Source: Leifsonia virtsii (lineage in GTDB: Bacteria > Actinomycetota > Actinomycetes > Actinomycetales > Microbacteriaceae). From it: a stretch of 64,000 bases of DNA. Position numbers and translations under genes: made by a program. Below the pieces are notes generated by a model. It saw only the letters and a program-made list of their open reading frames with translations. It was not told where the DNA came from and ran no database searches. Where the stretch lies: the NCBI RefSeq assembly GCF_030433675.1, contig NZ_JAROCB010000001.1, positions 1 through 64,000 on the forward strand, written 5' to 3'. Within the stretch, counting starts at the first letter, position 1. Each line of letters opens with the position of its first letter. Positions 47,760 through 55,320 of the stretch are shown piece after piece.

Positions 47760-47803
47760 TAAGCAACCATAGTTGCTTATCCGGATTTGTCAACTAAAGT
47801 TGC
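47760..47803. promoter_or_regulatory. HTH/Clp-N promoter with two overlapping operators
   Basis: On the minus strand, TTGACA (47793-47788) and TATGGT (47771-47766) are 16 bases apart. A perfect dyad, TAAGCAAC-CATA-GTTGCTTA (47760-47779), covers the -10; a second, CAAC-TAAA-GTTG (47791-47802), covers the -35. Their centres are 27 bases apart. Binding of the HTH protein to both would block RNA polymerase. Confidence 0.8.
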
Positions 47804-47810
47804 TAAACGA

Positions 47811-47861
47811 TGGGACGCGACATGCCGTTATGCGCGCGCCGAAACGGCGTGTTGCGCCCCA
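47811..47861. repeat. Long palindrome E (possible terminator)
   Basis: Nineteen-base arms (47811-47829 and 47843-47861) pair with three mismatches around 13 bases. It lies 15 bases after the stop of the AfsR-type gene on the minus strand and upstream of the HTH promoter. It has no U-tract. It is shorter and less perfect than families A and B. Confidence 0.6.
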
Positions 47862-47876
47862 TGGATGCGGCGGCGG

Positions 47877-50800
47877 TCAGGCGCGGACGGAGGAGAGGAG
47901 CGCGAGGCCGCGCGTGATGGCCTCCTCCGGGCCGAGGCCGGCGACCGGCGCGAGCGCGGCGTCCAGCCGGTCGCGGCCCCACGCTGCGACCAGGCGCTCG
48001 GCGACGGCGTCGCGGTGCAGGCTCGCGACGTCCTGGCGGGAGTTCGCCCGGCCGGCCAGGGCGAACAGGGACAGGCCCGTCTTCAGCCACGCGTCGTCGC
48101 CGTGCACCTCCACGGTGTGCGGGTCGAGCATCCACACCGCGTAGCCGAGCAGACCGGAGCCGATCACGGGGCGGTCCAGGTACGGCGGGCTGAGCCGCGC
48201 GCTCACCAGGATGCGCGTGCGCAGCGATGCGGCGGCGACGTCGGTCTCCGCCCGGTCGAGCAGGCCGTCCACCGTGGCGTGCGCGCGCAGCCGCGCCGTG
48301 AGCGCGGCCGCGCTGAGCATGATGAGCCACGGGTTCAGGGAGCCGGCGCGCCCGCTCGGCGGGTCGCCGAACGCGTCGAGGGCCTGGCCGTAGAGCCGCA
48401 CCGCCTCGGGCACATCGCCCTCCGCCAGCGCGATCTCCGCCATCCCGGCGAAGCCGATCGCGTAGTAGTCGGCGTAGTCGAAGCCGCTCCTGTCCACCTC
48501 CACGGCCAGGTACCGCTCCAGCAGCTGCCTGCCGCGGGCGGTGTCGCCGCTGGAGATGGCGTTGATGGCGATCAGCCAGTCCAGCTGGTGCATGTCGCCG
48601 TCCGCCTGCAGCTGGGCCATGTGGTCGTACGCGCGCTGCGCCCACGCCAGGGCCTCGGCGGGATGCGCGAGCTGGCTGTGCGACTGCGCGAGCGACTGCG
48701 CCGCCGAGGCCAACGACCACGTGTCTCCCGCCCGCTCCGCGTTCTCCCAAGCCCGCATGCCGGCGGCGAGGGCCCGGTCGAGCTCGGCCCCGTTCTCGTA
48801 CAGCTGCGCCCGAAGGAGATTGCCCAGCGCCGCGCGCTCCGGGTCGTTCGACGAGGCGTACTGCTCGAGCAGTTCGAGCCCCTCCTCCGTGCGCCCGGCA
48901 TGCAGCACCAGGTCGGCCAGGCCGTCCAGCCGCGGATCGGAGAGCGGGCCGCTGCCGCGCAGCCGCCGCAACCGCGAGATCGCGCGGGCGGAGGTGCGCA
49001 GGTCGATGAAGAGGAAGGTGCCGCCGATGACCGTGAAGCAGGCGGCGACGGCGTCGCGGGCCGTCGGCGGCGGATCCCAGCGGAGGAGCGCCGCGAGCAC
49101 CGCGGACCCGAAGCTGATCACCTCGGAGTGCGCGCTGCGCAGCGACCAGTAGTACGACAGCGCGGCGAAGACGACGGCGGTCGTCTCGTGGCGCTCGCCG
49201 TCGAGGGCCGCCCGCAGCACGGTGACGAGGTTGTCCTGCTCGGCGGTGATGCGCTGGAAGGTGGGGAGCTGCTCCGGGCCGTGCATGCCGGCCAGCGCGG
49301 TCCGGCAGAAGGCGACGGCCCAGGCGTCCATGCCGGCGGAGACCTCGTCCTCCTCGCCGGCCGCGATCAGCTCCCTGTCGCCGAACTCGCGGACGGTCTC
49401 CAGCATCCGGTAGCGCAGCAGGCCGGTCGTCCGGTCCTCGGTCACCGTCACGAGCGACTGCGCGACCAGCGCGTCCAGGTCGTCGATCACGGTCGAGGCG
49501 CCCGGGCCCGCGACGGCCTCCGCCGCCTCGGTGCTGAAGCCGTCCGGGAAGCGCGACAGCCGACGCAGCAGCGTCTGCTCCGACGAGTGGAGCAGGTTCC
49601 AGCTCCACTCGATCACGGCGAGCAGCGTGCGGTGCCGCTCCGGGGCGGTGCGCTCGCCGCCGGTCAGCAGCGCGAATCGGTTGCCCAGCCGCCGCTCGAT
49701 CTCGTCGACCGACAGCGACCGGGTGCGCGCCGCCGCCAGCTCGATGGCGAGCGGGAGTCCGTCGAGCCGGTCGCAGAGGCGCGCGACGACCCCGAGCGGG
49801 AGCACGACGCCGGGACGTGCGGCACGGGCGCGCTCCAGGAAGAGGGCGACGGCGGGCCCGTACTCGCCCGGGACGTCCGCTCCGCCGTGGCCGTCGGTGC
49901 TCTTCAGCGAGTCGAGCGGGTAGACCCGTTCGGCGCCGATCGCGAGCGGTGCCCGGCTGGTCGCCAGCACCCGGACGCTCGTCGTGGCGTCCAGGATGTC
50001 CTGCACGTAGGCGGCCACCGCATCCACGATGTGCTCGCAGTTGTCGACGACGAGAAGGGTCTCGCGCTCGGCCAGGACGCCGAGGATGCGCGAACGCAGG
50101 TCGAGCTGGGCTCCAGGATCGGTGGGCCGCGCGGCCCGCGCCTCCCGGATGCCGAGGGTGGAGGCGAAGGCGAGCTCCACATCCTCCCCGGTGCGGACGC
50201 TGGCCAGCTCGACCACGATGACGGCGGGTGTGTGGACGGCGCGATTGCCGACCTCCTGCGCCAGGCGCGTCTTGCCGAGGCCGCCAGGGCCGAGGATCGT
50301 CGTCAGCCGCGAGGTCGCGATGAGGTCTTCGACGGCCTGCAGGTCGTACTCACGGCCGACCAGGGCGTTCGGCGCGGCGCGGAGGCCGATCCGGATGCGG
50401 TGGGGCGCGGTCGGCCGCCGCTGATCGTCGTCGGAGAGCAGCTCGGCGTTGAGGGCGACCAGTTCGGGGCCGGGACGCGTGCCCAGCCGGTCGAGCAACG
50501 CCTCCTTCAGCTCCGCGAAGGCCAGCAGCGCGTCGCTGCGGCGGCCGGCGCCGGCGAGGGCGCGCAGTTGCACCAGCCGCAGGGCCTCATCGAGCGGGCG
50601 GCGCGCGAGCAGAGGCTGCAGGTCGTCGAGGGCGCCGGTGTGGTCTCCGGTGGCGAGGCGCGCGCGGGCGCGCAGCAGCAGGAGGTCGTCGTGCAGGGCG
50701 TCCGCCGTCTGCCGCAGTTCGTCGGCGAGCGGGCTGCCGCCGAGTTCGGCGCCCGGCTCGCCGCGCCAGAGCGCCAGCGCCGCGGTCGCCTGCGCGACGG

Positions 50801-51182
50801 CGTCCTCCGGATCGCCGTGCTGGAGCGCGGCCTCCGACCGGTCGAGCGCGCGGCGGGCGAGGCCGAGGTCGGTCTCCTCGGGGGAGACGGCGAGCGTGTA
50901 GCCGCTCGGGGTGGACTCCAGCAGGCCGTCGGCGCTCACCGTCCGTACGCGCGAGACGAGGGTCTGCAGGGCGGCGCGCTCCTGGCGCGGGGGTGCGTCG
51001 TCCCACAGGTCGTCGACGAGGGAGGGGACGCTCGCGGCACCGCGCGCGAGCACCAGCGCGACGATCAGGCTCTTGCCGAGCAGCCCCGACGGCTCGCTCA
51101 GCTCGCCGGCCCGGTCCTCCACCAGAACCGGCCCGAGCACGGCGACGCGGGGCGAAGAGGGCACGGGCCCGATCCTACCCAT
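47877..51182 (-). CDS. AfsR/SARP-type transcriptional regulator with NB-ARC and TPR region
   Basis: The product is 1101 residues. It has a winged-helix DNA-binding domain (about 10-90, VLGPV then SVPSLVDDLWDD), a BTAD domain (about 95-240), a STAND/NB-ARC ATPase (about 270-560) with Walker A GPGGLGKT and LLVVDNCEH, and a TPR-like C-terminus (about 600-1101). This is the layout of AfsR-like SARP regulators, which respond to unknown signals and often control secondary metabolism or stress genes. ATG 51182 is preferred; a longer frame would enter palindrome B2. It is divergent from a methyltransferase. Confidence 0.92.
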   Translation of the reverse strand: MGRIGPVPSSPRVAVLGPVLVEDRAGELSEPSGLLGKSLIVALVLARGAASVPSLVDDLWDDAPPRQERAALQTLVSRVRTVSADGLLESTPSGYTLAVSPEETDLGLARRALDRSEAALQHGDPEDAVAQATAALALWRGEPGAELGGSPLADELRQTADALHDDLLLLRARARLATGDHTGALDDLQPLLARRPLDEALRLVQLRALAGAGRRSDALLAFAELKEALLDRLGTRPGPELVALNAELLSDDDQRRPTAPHRIRIGLRAAPNALVGREYDLQAVEDLIATSRLTTILGPGGLGKTRLAQEVGNRAVHTPAVIVVELASVRTGEDVELAFASTLGIREARAARPTDPGAQLDLRSRILGVLAERETLLVVDNCEHIVDAVAAYVQDILDATTSVRVLATSRAPLAIGAERVYPLDSLKSTDGHGGADVPGEYGPAVALFLERARAARPGVVLPLGVVARLCDRLDGLPLAIELAAARTRSLSVDEIERRLGNRFALLTGGERTAPERHRTLLAVIEWSWNLLHSSEQTLLRRLSRFPDGFSTEAAEAVAGPGASTVIDDLDALVAQSLVTVTEDRTTGLLRYRMLETVREFGDRELIAAGEEDEVSAGMDAWAVAFCRTALAGMHGPEQLPTFQRITAEQDNLVTVLRAALDGERHETTAVVFAALSYYWSLRSAHSEVISFGSAVLAALLRWDPPPTARDAVAACFTVIGGTFLFIDLRTSARAISRLRRLRGSGPLSDPRLDGLADLVLHAGRTEEGLELLEQYASSNDPERAALGNLLRAQLYENGAELDRALAAGMRAWENAERAGDTWSLASAAQSLAQSHSQLAHPAEALAWAQRAYDHMAQLQADGDMHQLDWLIAINAISSGDTARGRQLLERYLAVEVDRSGFDYADYYAIGFAGMAEIALAEGDVPEAVRLYGQALDAFGDPPSGRAGSLNPWLIMLSAAALTARLRAHATVDGLLDRAETDVAAASLRTRILVSARLSPPYLDRPVIGSGLLGYAVWMLDPHTVEVHGDDAWLKTGLSLFALAGRANSRQDVASLHRDAVAERLVAAWGRDRLDAALAPVAGLGPEEAITRGLALLSSVRA

Positions 51183-51201
51183 CGTGCCCGCGCGCGTCCC
51201 G

Positions 51202-51267
51202 CCGTCGAGTCCGCAAAGACTGCACGCGACACGCCGTCGGCGCGTGCAGTCTTTGCGGACTCGACGG
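51202..51267. repeat. Long palindrome, family B copy 2
   Basis: Two 27-base arms (51202-51228 and 51241-51267) are perfect complements around a 12-base loop. It is homologous to B1 at 34528-34605 but in inverted orientation. It lies between two divergent gene starts (51182 leftward, 51298 rightward), 19 bases before the -10 box of the methyltransferase gene, so it cannot be a simple terminator for flanking genes. Confidence 0.9.
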
Positions 51268-51297
51268 TGGGGTGGCGGGCACGCGTAGGCTCGCGGC

Positions 51298-51879
51298 ATG
51301 GCGTTCGATTGGTCGCAGTTCTACGAGGAGCAGGGCGGACGCGGGGTGCGCCCGACGTTCCAGAGCGCGATGGCCGCGTGGGAGGGGGCGCCCGGCGAGG
51401 CGATCGACCTCGGCTGCGGCGACGGGGTCGAGACGCGGCACCTGGCCGAGCACGGCTGGCGGGTGCTCGCGGTGGATGCGGACCCCGGCGTCCAGGAGCG
51501 CGTCGCGGCCGGCCTGTCGCCGGAGGCGGCGGAGCGGGTGACGGTGCGGCAGGCGACCTTCGAGACACTGGGGCAGCTGCCGGCGGCGGACCTCGTCTAT
51601 GCCGGCTTCGCGCTGCCGTTCTGCGACGAGACGCACTTCGCCTATCTCTGGGCCGACATCCGCGAGTCGCTCCGCCCCGGCGGCCTGTTCGCGGGGGAGC
51701 TGTTCGGCCCGCACGACGAGTGGGTCGGGCGCCAGGGCATGAGCTTCCACGACCGCGCCCAGGTGGAGGGGATGCTGACCGGCATGGAGGTGCTCCAACT
51801 GGTCGAGGACGACCGCCGCGGGATGTCGTTCGAGGGCCCGAAGCACTGGCACGTCTTCCACATCGTCGCCCGCGCCTGA
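51298..51879 (+). CDS. Class I SAM-dependent methyltransferase
   Basis: The product is 193 residues. The SAM loop is AIDLGCGDGVETRHLAEHGW (about 37-56), followed by VLAVDADPGVQ (the acidic residue that holds the ribose) and a C-terminal segment ending WHVFHIVA. It resembles small-molecule methyltransferases of the UbiE/tellurite-resistance group; the substrate is unknown. ATG 51298 follows TAGGCT (51286-51291) by 6 bases, so it is leaderless. Palindrome B2 lies just upstream of this promoter. Confidence 0.88.
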   Translation: MAFDWSQFYEEQGGRGVRPTFQSAMAAWEGAPGEAIDLGCGDGVETRHLAEHGWRVLAVDADPGVQERVAAGLSPEAAERVTVRQATFETLGQLPAADLVYAGFALPFCDETHFAYLWADIRESLRPGGLFAGELFGPHDEWVGRQGMSFHDRAQVEGMLTGMEVLQLVEDDRRGMSFEGPKHWHVFHIVARA

Positions 51880-51919
51880 CCCGCCCGCGCCTGACCCGCC
51901 TCGCGCGGAGTGGGGCCGG

Positions 51920-52501
51920 CTAGCGCAGGGTCTTGCGGGCGGTGATCTGGCCCGTGTCGAAGCCGAGCAGGTGCAGGCCGCCGTGGAAGCGGGCGTGCTC
52001 GATCTTGATGCAGCGGTCCATGACGACCGTGAGGCCCTTCGACTCGCCGTACTCGGCGGCCTCCTGGTTCCAGATGCCGAGCTGCACCCACACCGTGGGG
52101 GCGCCGACGGCGAGCACCTCGTCGATGACGGCGGGGATGTCGGAGGGCTTGCGGAACACGTCCACGATGTCCGGCACCTCCGGCAGCGACGCCAGGTCGG
52201 GGTACGCCTTCTCGCCGAGAATCGTGTCGGCGTTCGGGTTGACGAAGTACACCCGGTAGTCGCTCGACTGCTGCAGGTACGTGCCGACGAAGTACGACGA
52301 CCGCGCCGGATTCGGCGAGGCGCCGACGATCGCGACCGACTTCGCGCCGCGGAGGATCTGGAGCCGTTCCTTGGCGTCCGGCCCGACCCAGGTGCGCTGC
52401 GACTTCAGCAGCTTCGCCAGCGGCGAGTCGGCCGGGACCGCGCAGCTCAGCCCGTTGGCGAGCTGGACCTCGGTGGTGTCCTCCGTTGTCGCGGTGGTCA
52501 T
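51920..52501 (-). CDS. CoA-binding protein (YccU-like)
   Basis: The product is 193 residues with a Rossmann-like CoA-binding fold: VAIVGASPNPARSSYFVG (about 54-71), then VYFVNPNADTILG, then VWVQLGIWN and MDRCIKIEHAR near the C-terminus. YccU-type proteins bind CoA or small thioesters; their function is unknown. ATG 52501 overlaps the stop of metY (ATGA), so the two are translationally coupled, which hints at a link to sulfur or homocysteine metabolism. Confidence 0.9.
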   Translation of the reverse strand: MTTATTEDTTEVQLANGLSCAVPADSPLAKLLKSQRTWVGPDAKERLQILRGAKSVAIVGASPNPARSSYFVGTYLQQSSDYRVYFVNPNADTILGEKAYPDLASLPEVPDIVDVFRKPSDIPAVIDEVLAVGAPTVWVQLGIWNQEAAEYGESKGLTVVMDRCIKIEHARFHGGLHLLGFDTGQITARKTLR

Positions 52502-53799
52502 GCGGCCTTCGCCTCCTCGACGGCGATCGTGAGCGCCTGATCCAGATCGTAGATGATGTCCTCCACGTCTTCGATGCCGACGCTGATGCGCACGACGCCG
52601 GGAAGCACGCCCGCGTCGAGCAGCTGCTGCTCCGTGAGCTGGGCGTGGGTGGTGGACGCGGGATGGATCACCAGCGTCTTTGCGTCGCCGATGTTCGCGA
52701 GGTGGCTGGCCAGGTTCACCGACTCGATGAACTTCTGCCCGACCTCCCGGCCGCCCTTCACGACGAAGCTGAACACGCTGCCCGGGCCCTTCGGCAGGTA
52801 CTTCAGCGCACGTTCGTGGTGCGGGTGCTCGGGCAGGCCGGCCCAGAACACCTTCTCGATGCGCGGGTCGGCGTCGAGCCACTCGGCGACGGCCCGGGCG
52901 TTGTCCACGTGCGCCTGGACGCGGTACGGCAGCGTCTCGACGCCCTGAGCGAGCAGGAACGCCGAGTGCGGCGCGAGCACCGGGCCGATGTCGCGCAGCT
53001 GCTCCGCGCGCAGCCGGGTGAGGAACGCGTACTCGCCGAAGTTGCCCGACCACTGCAGCCCGCCGTACGACGGCACCGGCTCGCCGAACAGCGGGAACTT
53101 CGACGAGTGCCAGTCGAACCGGCCGCTCTCGACCACCACCCCGCCGAGGGTGGTGCCGTGCCCGCCGAGGAACTTGGTGGCCGAGTGGATGACGATGTCG
53201 GCGCCCCACTCGATGGGTCGGTTGAGGTACGGGGTGGCGATCGTCGAGTCGATCGCGAGCGGGATTCCGGCGGCGTGCGCGACGTCGGCGAGGCCGGCGA
53301 TGTCGGCGATCTCGCCGGATGGGTTCGCGATGGTCTCCGCGAACAGGATCTTGGTCTTGTCGGTGATCGCCGCGGCGTAGTCGGCCGGGTCGGAGCTCTG
53401 CACGAACGTGGTGTCGACGCCGAACCGGCGGAGGGTCACATCCAGCTGGGTGATGGAGCCGCCGTACAGGTTGGCGGAGGCGACGATGTGGTCGCCCGCG
53501 CCCACGAGCGAGGCGAAGGTGATGTACTGCGCGCTCAGGCCGGACGCCGTGGCGACCGCGCCGAGGCCGCCCTCGAGGCTGGCGACGCGCTCCTCGAACG
53601 AGGCGACCGTCGGGTTGGCCAGACGCGAGTAGATGTTGCCGTACTTCTGCAGAGCGAACCGGGCCGCGGCGTCTGCGGTGTCGTCGAAGACGAAGGCGCT
53701 GGTCTGGTAGATCGGGAGGGCGCGCGCCCCCGTCACCGGATCGGGGATGTTGCCCGCGTGGATCGCACGCGTGCGGAAGCCGTACTCACGATCTGCCAT
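52498..53799 (-). CDS. metY: O-acetylhomoserine sulfhydrylase (MetY)
   Basis: The product is 433 residues of the Cys/Met-metabolism PLP family. The Schiff-base Lys is in VIHSATKFLGGHG (about 208), and the family PROSITE-like run around it is intact; the N-terminus matches MetY (FRTRAIHAGN). It makes homocysteine from O-acetylhomoserine and sulfide. ATG 53799 lies 6 bases after TAGCGT (53806-53811, minus strand), so it is leaderless; there is no room for an S-adenosylmethionine riboswitch. The CoA-binding gene overlaps its end. Confidence 0.95.
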   Translation of the reverse strand: MADREYGFRTRAIHAGNIPDPVTGARALPIYQTSAFVFDDTADAAARFALQKYGNIYSRLANPTVASFEERVASLEGGLGAVATASGLSAQYITFASLVGAGDHIVASANLYGGSITQLDVTLRRFGVDTTFVQSSDPADYAAAITDKTKILFAETIANPSGEIADIAGLADVAHAAGIPLAIDSTIATPYLNRPIEWGADIVIHSATKFLGGHGTTLGGVVVESGRFDWHSSKFPLFGEPVPSYGGLQWSGNFGEYAFLTRLRAEQLRDIGPVLAPHSAFLLAQGVETLPYRVQAHVDNARAVAEWLDADPRIEKVFWAGLPEHPHHERALKYLPKGPGSVFSFVVKGGREVGQKFIESVNLASHLANIGDAKTLVIHPASTTHAQLTEQQLLDAGVLPGVVRISVGIEDVEDIIYDLDQALTIAVEEAKAA

Positions 53800-53868
53800 G
53801 GGCTCACGCTACCCGAACCGGCCGACACCGCCTCCCGAGGGCCGTAACAGACCGCAACCGGCGCTTGC

Positions 53869-53874
53869 TACCCT
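53869..53874 (+). promoter_or_regulatory. Probable -10 box for the riboswitch transcript
   Basis: TACCCT matches the TANNNT -10 used elsewhere in the window. Transcription would begin near 53881, just ahead of the leader hairpin and guanidine-III aptamer. No convincing -35 is visible. Confidence 0.5.
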
Positions 53875-53881
53875 GGAGGCA

Positions 53882-53938
53882 GGCCCCGATCGGGGCCCCG
53901 GACGACGGTTCAGTACCCGGTGAGCGACAAGACTGGCC
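53882..53938 (+). promoter_or_regulatory. Guanidine-III riboswitch (ykkC-III class)
   Basis: A perfect hairpin (GGCCCC-GATC-GGGGCC shape, 53882-53897) precedes the aptamer. The aptamer has CCGG (53898-53901), ACGA (53902-53905), TACCCGG (53914-53920) and GACAAG (53926-53931), in the order and spacing of the guanidine-III pseudoknot, where the two CCGG elements pair and GACAAG helps form the ligand site; P1 can form from GGTTCAGT and ACTGGCC. AAGGAG (53939-53944) lies just after P1, so ligand binding probably controls translation of the SMR exporter. Confidence 0.9.
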
Positions 53939-53951
53939 AAGGAGTCGGACC

Positions 53952-54266
53952 GTGTCCTGGATCGTCCTCGTTCTCTCCGGTGTGCTCGAAGCCGTCTGGG
54001 CGACGGCCCTCGGCAAGTCGGAGGGGTTCACCCGCCTCTGGCCGACGGTGGTCTTCGTCGCAGCCCTGCTCGCGTCGATGGGCGGCCTCGCCTTCGCCAT
54101 GCGCGGGATCTCGACGGGCACCGCATACGCCGTGTGGGTCGGCATCGGCGCCGCGCTGACGGTGCTGTACGCGATGGTGTTCGGCGGCGACGGCTTCTCG
54201 CCGGTGAAGGCGCTGCTGATCGTCGGCCTGGTCGGCTGCGTCGTGGGGCTGAAGCTGGTCGAATGA
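53952..54266 (+). CDS. gdx: SMR-family guanidinium exporter (Gdx/SugE)
   Basis: The product is 104 residues with four transmembrane helices. It carries the Gdx hallmarks G10, E13 and W16 (SGVLEAVWATALGKSEGF) that separate guanidinium exporters from EmrE-like drug pumps; E13 is the coupling carboxylate. It works as a dual-topology dimer exchanging guanidinium for protons. GTG 53952 has AAGGAG 7 bases upstream, directly behind a guanidine-III riboswitch, which confirms the substrate call. Neighbours (metY, yeiH) are unrelated. Confidence 0.95.
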   Translation: MSWIVLVLSGVLEAVWATALGKSEGFTRLWPTVVFVAALLASMGGLAFAMRGISTGTAYAVWVGIGAALTVLYAMVFGGDGFSPVKALLIVGLVGCVVGLKLVE

Positions 54267-54273
54267 ACCCGGG

Positions 54274-55296
54274 TCAGGCCGCGCTGACCCAGACCGCGCC
54301 GAGCGCGAGCGCCGCGATGAGCACCCAGGAGGCGAGTCCCGTCACCAGCGCCCGCCAGCCGGTGCCCACGAGCGTGCGGAGGCGGACCGCCGTGCCCAGG
54401 CCGAACAGCGCCATCGCCAGCAGGACCGTCTGCAGGGTGTCCGCGCCGTCGGTGACCGCGGGCGGCAGCGGGACGAAGGTGCGCACCAGCACGGCGACGA
54501 GGAAGCCGGCGACGAACAGCGGCACGATCGCCGGGCGCTTCGCCGCCGGGTCCCCCTCCACGTGCCTGCGCCGCTCCACGACCGCGGCGACGGCGACGAT
54601 CGGGGCGAGCATGAGCACACGGGTCAGCTTCACGACGACCGCCACCGCGAGGGCCGCGGCCCCGGCGATCTGCGCCGTCGCGACCACCTGGCCGACGTCG
54701 TGCACGCCCGCTCCGACCCAGTGCCCGAACTGCTGCGCGTCGAGGCCGAGTTGATGCCACAGCAGCGGCAGCACGAAGATCGCGAGCGTCCCGCACAGCG
54801 TGACCAGCGCGACGGGAGTGGCGGCCTCCTCGTCCTTGGGCTTGACCACGCCGCTCATGGCGCCGATCGCGGAGGCGCCGCAGATCGAGAACCCGGTGGC
54901 GATGAGCAGCGGCTGGTGGCCGGGCAGGCCGAGCAGCCGCCCGATCCAGAACGTGCCGGCGAACGAGACGAGCACGACGGCGACGGTCGTCAGGATGGCG
55001 ACCCAGCCGAGCCCGGCGATGTCGCCCAGGCTGAGCTTCAGGCCGAGGAGCACGACGCCGATGCGCATCAGCCGCTTCGCGCTGAGCGAGAGGCCGGGCG
55101 CGAGCACGCCCGTGACGGCGGGGCGCGCAGCCGGGAGCTGGCCGACCACGATGCCGAGCACGACCGCCGCGGTGAGCAGCGGCACCGCCGGCGCCAGCCA
55201 GTGCACACCCCACGCCGCCGCGGCCGCCAGGGCGCAGACGATGAGCCCCGGGAGCCAGGGGAGCGGTCTGCGGACGGCGGCCGGGGAGGAGGTCAC
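54274..55296 (-). CDS. YeiH-family putative sulfate exporter
   Basis: The product is 340 residues with about ten transmembrane helices, beginning LPWLPGLIVCALAAAAAWGVHW. It contains the family segments VLLGLKLSLGDI, TGFSICGASAIGA and WVGAGVHDVGQVV. The family is annotated from its E. coli member as sulfate or halide exporters, with weak experimental support. GTG 55296 has CAGAAT 6 bases upstream, a weak leaderless signal. It converges on gdx with a 7-base gap, so their ends share any terminator. Confidence 0.85.
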   Translation of the reverse strand: MTSSPAAVRRPLPWLPGLIVCALAAAAAWGVHWLAPAVPLLTAAVVLGIVVGQLPAARPAVTGVLAPGLSLSAKRLMRIGVVLLGLKLSLGDIAGLGWVAILTTVAVVLVSFAGTFWIGRLLGLPGHQPLLIATGFSICGASAIGAMSGVVKPKDEEAATPVALVTLCGTLAIFVLPLLWHQLGLDAQQFGHWVGAGVHDVGQVVATAQIAGAAALAVAVVVKLTRVLMLAPIVAVAAVVERRRHVEGDPAAKRPAIVPLFVAGFLVAVLVRTFVPLPPAVTDGADTLQTVLLAMALFGLGTAVRLRTLVGTGWRALVTGLASWVLIAALALGAVWVSAA

Positions 55297-55320
55297 CGAT
55301 CCATTCTGCTGCCCTCGCGG

